The notes below the pieces were generated by a model, which was not told the origin of the DNA, made no database searches, and was given only the letters and a program-made list of their open reading frames with translations. From Porphyra umbilicalis (taxonomy: Eukaryota; Rhodophyta; Bangiophyceae; Bangiales; Bangiaceae), in NCBI GenBank assembly GCA_002049455.2, contig KV918885.1:124001-188000 (forward strand): 64,000 bases of DNA. The letters are read 5' to 3'. Positions 53,592 to 64,000 of the stretch are shown in pieces (position 1 is the first letter of the stretch; each line of letters begins with the position of its first letter). The translations under genes were made by a program, and so were the position numbers.

Positions 53592-54951
53592 ATGGCTATT
53601 CACGACTCTCATCCTGCCTCTGAGAAAATCGACGCTGGCGAGAACGTAGTCTTTCGGCTGAGCTTGACGACGCCGCCACCGGACACTCCCATCGCCTCCG
53701 CCGCCGCCGTTCACCCCCCCCCCATTGCCGGACCCAGCTTTCTGATGGCCGCCCCACTGTCTTCTCGTGCGGGCTCCGCGCCTATTATACCCTTCGTCTA
53801 TCATATAAGGGCGTACTCCATTTTCCAGAAGCGGTCAGCGATGGAGCTGCGTACGGTGATGCGGGTGTTACGTATCAAGGAAATGATGCAGGCCAATATG
53901 GCTGGGCCTTTGCTCTATTCGTCATTAAGGACCAGCAGGTGGATGACGAGGCGCGTGAAGCCATGATGGATGACGCCGTCTTCGCACTGCCCTCTACGTC
54001 CTGCTCTGGCGTGCCAGCCTTTGTTGCTGCCATTTTGTTGGTCACGCCGTCGCCCTCCGGACGTGCTCCGGGGTCTGGTGGCTGTGCACCCCCGGCTGTT
54101 TGCGTTGCGTCGACGGCTCCCATAGCAATCACTCGGTGCCCTTGATTTTCAGCCAACGATTTTGCTCGGTTGGCCCGCGTTGTTACGGACCCTGCACACT
54201 TTCAAGACGTCCGCGACGACGGCCGACCTTTGTCCCGCGCCGAACTCGACAAGCCGCGGGACAGCCTGTGGGATTTCGTGCTCGCCCCGGCCTTCAACAG
54301 TCCTGAGTACAAACCGGCTCGGGCGAGGGCTGAGGACGGGGTGAGAGAGTCGGACTTGCGCGGCATGGACCCCACGCGCTTCACGTGTCAGCGTAACGCG
54401 TCCAAGCTTGAAACGTCTACCTGGCCATGAGGTCTAACTACACGAAGACGAACGCCAACTATACGCGCAGCGGGAAGCTGGAGGGGGGGGTGTTCAAGGA
54501 CTTGATCAACGGGAAGCATCAGCTCGTCTACCTGCATTGCCTCCTTTTCGGTAATCCCTCGGTCGATTTTGTTCTCCGGTTTTTTCCGCAAGCCACGCCA
54601 GCAGAGGTGGGTCTTACTGGGAGCGCGGCCGTTGGCCGTGGGCCCGGCCCCCATGGATCTGATTCTGCTTCAGCCCGAAAGCGGTCGCGCCAGGCGGAGG
54701 TAATGATTGGCGATATGGATGGCTTGACGTCTGCGATCGTGGCTTTGCGCTACTCCGGCGGATCGGGCGCTCGTGATGCCGTTGCGCGGCGCTCGGCCGA
54801 CGCCTTCGACAACGCCGAGGCCATGACCGCCGTTTGGAAGCAGCCAAAGGTCGTCCGCGCCGCGGTCGCCAAAGACCCGACGGACGCGCTCGCTGCAACG
54901 ATGCGCGCCCACTGCGAGACGCAGCTCGAACAGCTGATGGAAGCTTCCTAA
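53592..54951 (+). pseudogene. accessory gene of PIF/Harbinger element 2, damaged
   Basis: Begins MAIHDSHPASEKIDAGENVV at ATG 53592. Pieces in order: GWAFALFVIKDQQVDDEARE and AMMDDAVFALPST (about 53905-53990), a likely intron ending TTTTCAG at about 54151, ANDFARLARVVTDPAHFQDV and RDDGRPLSRAELDKPRDSLW, FNSPEYKPARARAEDGVRES, then after a one-base shift near 54405 YLAMRSNYTKTNANYTRSGK, FKDLINGKHQLVYLHCLLFG and the C-terminal helix MRAHCETQLEQLMEAS with TAA at 54951. No named domain, but position and design match the accessory gene of element 1 and the relic at 25.3-25.9 kb. Confidence 0.5.
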
Positions 54952-56201
54952 TATTTGGTGTGCGCGGCCACCTACGTGAGTGATGCGATGGTATGCGTGT
55001 GGGGCTGGCTCTTTCGTGGTTTTGGACGTGGTTGGCAAAGGCAGGGAGAGAGTACGGAGTGATGAAAGCTCCGTTGGAGTGTCTGGTACATGTGTGTGAA
55101 CACGCTGTGATTTAATTCGCACTGTCTACGCCCGTATGCATCAGCCGGGTTGCAGGGGACGCGGACAGGTTCCTGGATTCTTGAGTCAGTCACGGGCGTG
55201 CATGCATGCTTTGCAGAGCAAAAAAAAAGCCGCCCGCTGACATCGGGCAGAGCACAGAAATACGCAAGAGATTACGGGGTTCTTCTATGCACACGCTTTC
55301 CTTCTGCAACGCCGTGGCTCAATATGCACCGCCCTGGGCGACATAAGCGTCGCTCATGGCCTTCAATATGATTTTCGGGTGGGCAACCGTGGAGCGGTTG
55401 TCGCGTAACTGGTTGCTGGGTAGCTTAGTGTGGCGACCGTGTGAAAAAAAAATTGCTGCAGGTGGTCTGAGTGGTATTAGTGACGGTAATTGGGCATGGC
55501 AGGCGTGACTGGCTGAGCTTGATACCTGTACTTGCCGATGGCATGCCCCCTGACGTGCACGATGCCGCGCCTGCCGTGCGCGAGACGACTGAAACCTCTG
55601 TTAGATACACGGTGAACACAATTGGCGACACGGGGAGAGCCTGACTGCCAAAAGGTAGCGCAGCTGCAAGCGTGGCTGCCGAAAGGCTCCTGTTTGCGCG
55701 CCTGCCCGAGAGCAACTGTCTGATACTGCTGCGGTTGGTGGCTGTTGCAATGTACAGCGCGGTGTGTGGGACTAAAGTGGTCCAGGTCGCCCCTCTGGTC
55801 TGCGATTCAGACGCATTCATCGGGGGAATGCTCTTGGGCTCCTTTTGTTGTGAAGAGGCCCTCTTTGCACCTCCGCGCGTGCTCTTTGTGGCCCTGTGGA
55901 GCCAGTGGTACAGGACAATTCGTTGTTGTATAGCTCGTATCAGGAAAAGAGTGAAGAGCTGAGGGAAAGCAGAGCGTCGCCGGAAGTTTAGAGCCTCTTT
56001 CCATTGGTCGGGTACTCACCGAGAAGATTATTGAAGCAACTGTCAAGCGGGGCGGCGACACTGCAGCTGCTTCAGACGGCGAGTCAAACCGACACAAAGG
56101 GGACATGGCTCCCTTTCGCGCCTGAGCTGGCGCAAGCGGTCATCCAGGTCGCACTGGTCCTGCATGATGAATGCAGAGGACCCGACCCCAACACAATCCA
56201 A
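54952..56201. other. spacer between the two genes of Harbinger element 2
   Basis: 1.25 kb, compared with 100 bp in element 1, so something may have inserted here. No recognisable gene. A minus frame 55425-55820 and a plus frame 55672-55962 have no domain. Confidence 0.4.
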
Positions 56202-57600
56202 TCAAGGAGACTCATCAGGGCGAGGGCTGCTTCTGTTCACCAAGAAGTTGTGCAGACGGGAACAAACACGCACATTCAAAGCAGCACACGAACCAGGGAA
56301 ATGAATGGGCCACCATAACACACGCCACCGACCTACAATCTGCTCGATTTCCTGTTTGACGAACGTACGCGAGGAGCTATGGTAGTAGTTTAACGAGTCC
56401 TTCTCCCGGGGCAGGTTGTGCCCTGGCGAAGGGGTAAGTAGTAGTAAGCCAGCAATGTAGGCGTCGTCACCCGCCGCCCAGTATTCCAGCAGCAGCCCGC
56501 CCGCCGCCGCTAGCAACGCCGCCAGACCGCTCGACATGAAGGCAGTGCGGTCATGACATGACCCGGCGTTGACGGTGCACAGGAACTGCACCTTGTAGTC
56601 CTCACCCACGGCCGCCTGCACGTTGACGGCACAAAAGCCTTCGCGCGTCCAATATGATGAGAGGTTGGGAGCCTGAGGGACCTGGGGGCGGCAGCTGCGC
56701 AGCGCGATTCCGTCGACCGCCAACACACACCCGCATAGCGGGTTTCGTCCACCACGCGAGAAGAGGTCACTCTGCGTGTCAAATTCTGATGGGGAGGATG
56801 GAAACTTGATGTTTTGAGGGATAAGTTCTGAGTCAAGGGCAGTCAGCATCCGCGACCAAAGTTGAAACAGAGCCACGAAGAAGAAAAAGCAAGTGGCGAA
56901 CACCATCATCCAGAAAGGAACAACGGGTGGCGACAGAAATGAGAGCGACATGTGGTCATGGAATTGCGGCGGTAGCTGTTGCCCAAATTGGGATATGGTA
57001 TTGCTGCTCGCGTCACCCGTTCATTCAAACCACAGGCCGCACTAGTTACTCGCACCAAGATGAGCCGTACATGCCTGATGGAGCACCGAATAGACGGGGC
57101 CCCGACCGAGTCCCAATGATAGCATGCATTCAAGATAGGATGCGCCGGCGCGCATGCGGAGACAAAGGCCAAGTCGAGACTCGGTGGGGACGCATGCACC
57201 ACTGGACAGGACCATCGTACCCTCCTCGACCGCCAAACGGGGCGCAACCGCAGCGTGAAGCGTTTGGAAATCATCTCGTGTTACCCGAAAAACGTGGGCG
57301 AGAGTCAAAGTCCGAGATGTGGTTGAGCCCCGTTTGGAACAAGAGCCGCGTGAGGGTACCCGACGTGGACACCCGCGTTGACAGCGTCACCGTGGCCGCC
57401 GCCATCGCCGGCACGCATGCTGCGGCGACAATAGCCGCCAACAAGACTGCACGCCCGGCGCGTTCGCCGCGCCGACACCTGTCCAGCAGGCCGAGGTGCA
57501 GCCCGCACCCTCCCGTACTCGCGCTGCGTCGGCGGCAGGTCCGTCCGTCGCGATGGTTTGGAATTACTGTCAGGCATCTGAAAGGAGTGAACTCCATCTA
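56202..57600 (-). pseudogene. PIF/Harbinger-type transposase of element 2, broken in the 5' half
   Basis: The 3' ORF (250 residues, 56202-56951) is whole and holds LCGCVLAVDGIALRSCRPQV (first Asp), SYWTREGFCAVNVQAAVGED, GSCHDRTAFMSSGLAALLAA, EYWAAGDDAYIAGLLLLTPS (second Asp), SSSRTFVKQEIEQIVGRWRV (Glu) and LHNFLVNRS. The 5' half continues upstream in other frames: FRVTRDDFQTLHAAVAPRLA, PTESRLGLCLRMRAGASYLE, CMLSLGLGRGPVYSVLHQAC, and before it TRLLFQTGLNHISDFDSRP. At least two frame changes separate these parts. The catalytic triad is intact, so decay is recent. It converges with the accessory gene at 53.6-54.95 kb. Confidence 0.8.
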
Positions 57601-57822
57601 AGCCGCGTCGAACGTAGGTAGGATGACCCGAAGATTTGGCGCGAGCAGCGCCGCCGCAGGCACATAAAAAAAGGCCGCCCGCTTGCCTACAGCGCGAGTA
57701 CCAGGCTCTTTGTGCCTGCTCCCCCCTTTCGCATCACCCACAGACCCCCCACCTTCGGCAAGCAGCCTTGCCCCCCCCCCCCTCCCCCCCCCTGACGACT
57801 CCCCCTTCCTCTGCGGATCGTT

Positions 57823-58116
57823 ATGCGCCGGTCTATATCAGAGGTCCACCGCGTCTCGTCGGAGCTGGAAAGGCTCCGCAAGCGGCGTCGGGTGTGGGGC
57901 GGCGGCCGCATTGGCGCCCGGATGAGCGCGGCCGAGGAGGCCGTGCTCCGCGCGGAGGAGGTGGACTACAGCGAGGGGGGCGATGACTCCAGGCACTGGG
58001 ACTACTTTTGGACGAACGTCTTTATTGGGGATTTCGTGTCAATTGACCTCCTCGGCTACGTCGTGCTCGGGTCCTCGGGGAGTCGTTCGCCCGGTGGGCT
58101 GACCAGCGAGCATTGA
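57823..58116 (+). CDS. unrecognised small ORF, possibly a gene fragment
   Basis: 97 residues from ATG 57823, after a C-rich leader. MRRSISEVHRVSSELERLRK is a charged helix, followed by RMSAAEEAVLRAEEVDYSEG and RHWDYFWTNVFIGDFVSIDL. Past the stop, other frames hold more gene-like text (PKIVMMADQEWELNHHLWDE at about 58150), so this is probably the start of a larger gene that is broken or spliced. It lies beside Harbinger element 2 and may be part of that or a neighbour element. No domain. Confidence 0.4.
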   Translation: MRRSISEVHRVSSELERLRKRRRVWGGGRIGARMSAAEEAVLRAEEVDYSEGGDDSRHWDYFWTNVFIGDFVSIDLLGYVVLGSSGSRSPGGLTSEH

Positions 58117-59263
58117 GCGAGCTTATAGAGCTGCACACCAACCCCCCCAAGATCGTCATGATGGCGGACCAGGAGTGGGAGCTGAACCACCACCTTTGGG
58201 ACGAAGAGGTGGGGCCGACCGACCCCATCACGCATTTTTTTTTTTTGTGTGTATGAAGGCGGTGCGCGTTGCATGTCGGATATGGAGCGAGAGGAGCGTG
58301 AAGAGGCGGGCACGATTCTCGACACGCACCACCCGGGCGGTCCGAGCGGACAGTGAGCAGCTTGTCCGAGTTGGTATTGTCATAGTTAGTTTTCTGCGGT
58401 CATTCGTCTAAAAAAGTGTCAAAATCTGGGTGCATAATTCTGTCATGGGGGCTGGAATGCCGGCCGACCCGCACTTCATCTGCATGCCGTGTCATGAAAT
58501 CCGTAAATACGTGTGAACACTGGCCCACTGGCTGGTATCGGGGGTGAGCACTGACACTGTTAAACGATCAGCAATCCGGGGTGGTCGTTTACGGACAAAA
58601 AGTAGCCTACCAGCGTCTTTAAGAGAGTAGATACAGACATGGACCTAGTGGATATTGCGCGTGCAACGAGGCGGCCAAAAGGCCGGTGACTGCGACAGCT
58701 ACGTGTGCTTTTCTGAGTTCTGATGACATGGTGGAGACAGGCGGATGGCTGTGCGGATGGGTGACGGACAAGTGTGCGCGTGAACTTGCAGTCGTTTGGA
58801 TTTGTGCAGTCGAGGCGGTGGCTGACTACCGTCGTGCTTACATAGCGGACTGAGGGCATTCGATCGATTACTTTCGTGACGAAGCAAAGGCAGCTTTCTG
58901 CTTTAAAATCTGCAGCTCTTCTCACCTCACTCAAGCGACTACGGGGCAGCTGTACATGCATCATGCATCTATTACACGGACTTTTGGCCTGTCAATGAGG
59001 TGTTTTCCGCTGCAGTTATCCCCCGCGCCCGGCGTCGTTCGCTTCATCATTTTGACGATCTCACGTTAGTGCTGTTCGCCCGACTGCCTCCGTCTGTCTT
59101 CTTCTGTCCCCGCCACACAATTTTATTCAATTGGAGCGTGTGGTGACATCGTTATCTTTGTCCACGTCATTTATTCTTGGTCCCCTTCATCCGACGAGTC
59201 TTCGTTGGTCGACATGGTGATCGAATTCGCCGTGTCCACGATAGCGTACTACTCGTCTTCAGC
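58117..59263. other. no recognisable gene
   Basis: Apart from the tail text of the previous ORF, only short ORFs in low-GC DNA. Confidence 0.45.
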
Positions 59264-61147
59264 TCACAACCAGGCCCCCACGCTTTCCCGTGCGTCGCAA
59301 CCACTCTCACCCCCAATCACTTCCCGCTCAATGACGGTGCCTTGCATCAGCTCAATCGCCTCGTCCACATCACTCTCCACAGTTGTCAATCCAAGCCTGT
59401 ACCCACCACGAGACGAAACGAGGGTCGCAGTCATAGGAACTGGGAGGATGGTGGACTTTATCCAGCAATGAAGAATCGTCGTCGGGATCACCTTCTCCCA
59501 CTCCTCTGCGATTAGAGTCACCGCGTCCCGCAGATGGGCGCTTCAAGGCCCGGAAAGATCGCAGTTTCGGGCAGGACGTGGCGTCTCGTCCGGCGACGGG
59601 AGAAGAGCAGCGCACAATCTTTCCGGTGTTGCCTTATCCGCCGCGTCGTTGAGGGCGTCGAGCGCCGCAGACCGCGGCGCACCGTACACTTGCAGCACGT
59701 GTGCGGCCGGCGGTCGCCAGACGTGCTCGTTATGGGGTCGAACTCCCCGCGCTGCCGGCGAGGACGGTGCCGCCGGAGGCATCGCGACAGGTGTCGACGG
59801 CGACTTCGCGAGGGCGGGTGCGGGGGGTGCTTGCGGCGGTGGTGACGGCCACGACAGCGAGGGGGGGGCGGGGGGAACCAGCGCATCCGGCAACGACCGG
59901 ACGAGTATAGGCAAAAATTGGCGCTTGTAGCGCCGTTCCAGCGACACAATCACGCCAGCATCCAATGGCTGGTAGACCGCCGTAGTGCTGAGAGGTAGAA
60001 AAAATGTTTCCCCGTCTTCGGTGCTCTACTCAACTCCATGCGTAGATGAATTGTCCATCATAAGTGCGCACTTGGCGCCTCCATGCCGCTCACACACGGC
60101 TGCCAGAAAGACGGTGTGCCATTTTTGGGCGTAAACATACTTGTTGATCCACGCCTTTTTCTTTGCGAATTATGTCTGTCGGCATGCGTTTCCTTCCCCG
60201 CGGAAGCACAAAAGGTTGTTGGCCGTGCCGACCATAGCGACCGGCAACTTGTGCGAACTCGTCGCGTTGGTAGACAGCACGAGCGTGCCGCGGTCCATGC
60301 TGCGCATCGCCTTGGTGCCTCGCTGGCTCCTGCAGTCGCGGCGCGGGACGTACAACCGGGAGGGCAAACAATTTTAAAGCAAGCCTATCTCGTCCATGTT
60401 ATAAATACGACGAGGGAGGTACGCATCCAGCCGCCGCCGGAACTTCTCCACCGCCGCAGCGGTGACCGCCAGGTTGGCGTCACCGGCCTGCCCGTGCGTG
60501 GCAATGTTGCAAATGTCATGACGCCTCAAAACGCCGCGCATGTAGCCGTAGCTGGCCTTACAGCCGAGAATGGAGAGCTGGGCGGCGATCATGCCTGCGG
60601 CCTGCTGTAGAAGAGCAGTTGGAATGGGGATTCGACGGTGGCCGAGCGAGTAAACAGCAAAGTACCACTTGAAGAGTAAAGCATCCAGCTCTGGTCATCC
60701 TTCATTACGGCAGTTCGTCCGTGCCAACGTTCGTGGATCGTTAGGCATGCGGAGATACTGTGCAGCAGATTGCATATTCCTCCGTCCAGCGTCCTTATTG
60801 ACAGGGACAGGCAGCTGTCGCAAGACAACATCCCAAGGCATACCAGCGTCCCTAAAGGGCACGATCTGCTTCTCGACGCCGAAAGAGATCTTCTGACGAG
60901 GCTTGCGTCGTCCCCGCCCGGCGACCATCACGGCCGAATGGGGGCCATTGGCCACTTTGACTTGATAGCCACGACACGGTGACGCCTCCGCCGTCGAGCT
61001 CCCCGCCTCCAGTAGCCCTTGACAGGTTGTCGCCGCCGCTTGTGCCGCTTCCCGGGCAGCATGGGGCCACTCATGCGTCAAATCTGGTACAGCCCTGCCA
61101 GCAGCAGCCTCCAATGTATCAGCAATAGCATCCGTGGACGTAGCCAA
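59264..61147 (-). pseudogene. pogo/Tigger-type transposase (CENP-B-like), damaged but near full length
   Basis: Minus-strand blocks in order: a basic DNA-binding part RGRRKPRQKISFGVEKQIVP, FRDAGMPWDVVLRQLPVPVN, a TGA just before PELDALLFKWYFAVYSLGHR, RIPIPTALLQQAAGMIAAQL, a CENP-B-type helix region, YLPRRIYNMDEIGLL (first Asp) followed by TAA, CLPSRLYVPRRDCRSQRGTK, TNATSSHKLPVAMVGTANNL, KCALMMDNSSTHGVE (second Asp) then TAG, QPLDAGVIVSLERRYKRQFL (third Asp), an Ala/Pro-rich insert, and the end block IAEEWEKVIPTTILHCWIKS. All three catalytic acids are kept. Three nonsense codons and at least one frame change kill it. Terminal repeats were not located. Confidence 0.75.
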
Positions 61148-61879
61148 ACGTGGCGTGGAGCTTTAAGTGCCCTCCGGGAGGCGGATTGGGAGGGGGGGGT
61201 GGGTAGGAAGGGGAGAGGGGTTGACGGAGGGCGGCGGGGGGGGGTCGGTCGTCGGGACGGGGGTGGTTGGTGCGTTGATGACGGCGGGTGCGACGACGGC
61301 GTGACGGCGGTGGGTGTGGCGACGATGGGTGTGCAGATTATAAACGCTGCCACACCAATTGTGCAGAGTTGTAAGTGATTTCTAAGTTGCACATCCACAT
61401 GTGCGCGATGATCGACAAGAAGGTTGGCCGTTCTTGGTCGACCTAAATACTGTCGTTGGTATGCACCCCTGCACAGTGAAGGAAGCAACAGAAATGGAGA
61501 ATTACTGAACTTAGCTCAGCAGAAATTCCAGTCCAGCACCTAAAAGTGCCCCTTGCAAGGTGGGGCGCGTGGCACTTTCGCATCAAAACAGCATTTCTAA
61601 GCGCGCCCTAAAAGCGCCCGTAAGCGCGCCCCGAGATGCGTTTAGCAACCCTAGCGAAGACTCACTGAAGGCACTGGAGGAGGCCTTCATGAGTATATAG
61701 GGGCTTCTGTCTTAGCAATAGACTTATGCTGTGGGTTATCAATAAGTGTATGGAGAGAAAGCACTTTATGGAGATAAGCCAGAGAGGAAACCGAACGATA
61801 ATAGCGAGAGAAAGGCAAAAAATAGCGGGGGGGACCACGCGGCCAGATCCACCTCCAGGTCCACCCCGTCCGGCGTGGA
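61148..61879. other. no gene seen
   Basis: A G-rich patch (61180-61270), then low-GC DNA. No recognisable ORF. Confidence 0.5.
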
Positions 61880-62570
61880 CACGTCCATCGCGTCCACGTC
61901 CCGGATGGTACCATAATAGCCGACATGCGGTGACGCCGACGAGTCCGCCGCCACGTCAGCCACGAGCTGCTCCCCCCCCCTCCACAACCGCCGACTGCAG
62001 ATCGGGCGACAGCGGCGACGCGGCAAAGCCCAACGCCACAGTCGCCGGGACTTCCTCCCCCCCGCGCACGACCACCAAACTGGAGACGGGCGCCAACGGC
62101 AACGTAGCCAAGCCCGCCGCCACGGCCACCACCACCTGCTCCACCCCCCCAACCGCCGCCTCGGCGACGGGCATCGGCGATGACGAAGCCGAGCCCGCCG
62201 CCACGGCCGCCGCCACGTCCCCGCACTCCACGGCCGCTGACTGGGGGCCAGGCGACAGTGGCGCCGCGGCAAAGCACTCCGCGACGGCCGCCGCCACCTC
62301 CTCCCTCAGACGGAGCGCCGACTTGCTAGCCGGCGAAAGCTGTGACGCATCCGAGCCCGCTGCAAAGCTGGCGACAGGCTGCTGCCCGCCCCGTGACCAC
62401 CAACTTGGGGGCGGGCGACAGCGGCGCCGCGGCCAAGTTCACCGCCTCGATCGCCACCAGCTACTTCCACCCTCTCACGACTGCTGTCTCGGAGGCGGGC
62501 GATGGCGGCGACGCCGCCCAGCCCTGCGACACGCCCGCACTCGAGGCTGGGTCGAGGTCGCCCGCATAGC
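61880..62570. repeat. degenerate ~84-bp tandem repeat, about seven units, possibly coding
   Basis: On the plus strand the units read like DCRSGDSGDAAKPNATVAGT, KLETGANGNVAKPAATATTT, GPGDSGAAAKHSATAAATSS and GAGDSGAAAKFTASIATSYF, about 28 residues each. One frame change occurs near 62385. On the minus strand the same DNA gives AVAAGSASSSPMPVAEAAVG-type units. Which strand codes, if either, is not clear. GC-rich within low-GC surroundings. Confidence 0.5.
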
Positions 62571-64000
62571 CCCAAGGCAACAACGTTGATCGGGTCTGCA
62601 CCCGCCCAGGCGATTCCTCCCTGACAGCCAGGACCCTTGGTTACTAAATGGACAATTGAAAAACGGACTTCATCTTGTGGGCCATCTGGACCTTAACGTT
62701 GTCCACTGTTATACAGTCTTGTTTCTTACAAAGGATCTTACTAACTAAGCCGACTCCGAACAGAGCCGCTCCCCAGACAAACGCGGACTGACGACTCAAC
62801 AAGGGCCTGCATGCGAAGACTATACGTTCCGGTGACCGAGTACCTGGAGTGTATCTCTCTGCTGTGGCGGAATGGTGGATGCGGCGGGTAGAAGAGAGGC
62901 CAGAATACGAAGAAACAAAACATAACAAACGGTGAGCCGTTTTTCCCTAGATACAGTCGTCCCACAAAAAACCTAGCACTCCGGCGGGATCAATAGTGCC
63001 CTCGACATCTCACATGTGCCTCTTTTGCGATGCAACGCTCTCGATTTTGGACAGGCGCTCTCGAAAATCCCTTAAACGATACCATTCCACGATTCCAGGA
63101 GACGTTCAGCGGTCCTGGGGGACCCTGTCGTGAGCGACTTGAGATTTCTGAAACAAACTTTCGGGGACAGACGACGCCGCGCCCGATTTCGGCGTTCGTG
63201 GCATGTCCATTGCAGACATGGCTCCAGAATGTCGCCCGCGTTCACACGTGGTGGGCACTATCGCGCAGCTCGGCCAATTGTTGCCTCGATAGTTCCCACG
63301 GCTCTGCGCCCTCTTTGGCGCGAGGGTCTAGGAGGCACGGCCCACTCTGTTGGCGATCTGGTGGACCAATGAGAAAGCGCCAGAGCGTTTCTATTGAGAA
63401 AGGGCCCTTCAATAGATACCCCACTTGTCACCGGCTCACGGACAGCGTGGAGGCAGGTCACGACTCAGCCGGTTGGTGCCGTCGAAATCTTTCACCTTTT
63501 TCGGAAATTGCCTCATCAGACGTGGGCTGCTCTGACATATGAGGCAGAACATGACAACAATGAGCCCTCCATCGCTCTGTCTGGCTCCCCACATCGTGGA
63601 GCCGGGCCCATCCGCCAATCTGGCTGGTCTCCCACTGGGGGGCGTGCCATGTTGAGCCCTGCCCAAAACGGTCGTGCCCCGTCACGCGTGCCGACCATCG
63701 GCGTGGTCGGGCGGCCGACGAGATTGAGCGCTGTCGGATTGTACAGCGGGGTGCCCGATTTGTGACCCTGGGAAATGCATGTATTTGATCGTGTGGAGAA
63801 TTGTGACGGCCCAGTGCCGACACTGGCTCCGGGTGATTCTCTGTGGCACTCCGCTGGGGCGCCACCGTAGAGATCTTATGCGGCTGATGGGCTGCCCCGA
63901 GCCCCACACCGAGTAAAGGAAACGCGTGTGCTTTGACAGGTTATGGGCCCAGCGCCGACGCGGAGGAGTGCCCCTGCGTCGTGACCGCTGCGCAGCAAGC
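62571..64000. other. no recognisable gene to the window end
   Basis: Medium-GC DNA with short ORFs on both strands (for example minus 63458-63907) and no domain or repeat that I can name. Confidence 0.45.

Noticed and set aside
1-64000. CRISPR arrays, rRNA genes, operons or Shine-Dalgarno sites
   Set aside because: No regularly spaced exact repeats, no conserved rRNA cores, and introns plus eukaryotic protein families argue against a prokaryote.
1-64000. Retroelements, LTR pairs or other virus-derived elements
   Set aside because: I found no reverse transcriptase, integrase, capsid or envelope block and no paired direct LTR; the mobile DNA seen is of cut-and-paste DNA transposon types.

Overview
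The window looks like nuclear DNA from a GC-rich eukaryotic alga, most likely a bangiophycean red alga of the Porphyra/Pyropia type. That placement is inference. It rests on very GC-rich codons, almost intronless genes with long Ala/Pro/Gly-rich leaders, a fatty acid photodecarboxylase (an algal enzyme), GT-AG introns and eukaryotic DNA transposons. I saw no rRNA, convincing tRNA, CRISPR array, operon or organellar gene.

Left part (about 1-23 kb) is gene-dense and GC-rich. In order: the end of a Hedgehog-type Hint (Hog) protein; a plastid-type double ACT protein; methylthioribulose-1-phosphate dehydratase (minus), head-to-head with a lipoate-protein ligase; a low-complexity ORF; a 354-bp MITE; a fatty acid photodecarboxylase; a small putative membrane protein (minus); a decayed ankyrin-repeat gene; a CAMK/SnRK-like kinase with DWG in place of DFG and a very long activation loop; and tubulin-folding cofactor B (minus). 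The enzymes serve methionine salvage, lipoylation and light-driven alkane/alkene formation. They are ordinary neighbours, not a pathway cluster.

From about 23 kb onward the DNA is lower in GC and dominated by decay and mobile DNA: a GH1 beta-glucosidase pseudogene, an intact-looking Tc1/mariner element, two PIF/Harbinger-type elements whose accessory gene and transposase converge, three pogo/Tigger relics and one pogo-type MITE, a 0.7-kb dispersed repeat (three copies), a 75-bp dispersed repeat (four copies), foldbacks and a 135-bp MITE. Two host islands stand out: tRNA-His guanylyltransferase (38.4-39.6 kb) and a truncated oligopeptidase B-like pseudogene (41.3-42.5 kb).

A pattern crosses the whole window. 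In most recognisable genes that cross a G or C run of about 10 or more, the reading frame breaks at the run, and each break fits one missing base per run. Genes without such runs stay open. This affects MtnB, LplA, the membrane protein, the kinase and Thg1, and points to homopolymer undercalling in the assembly, or less likely to slippage.
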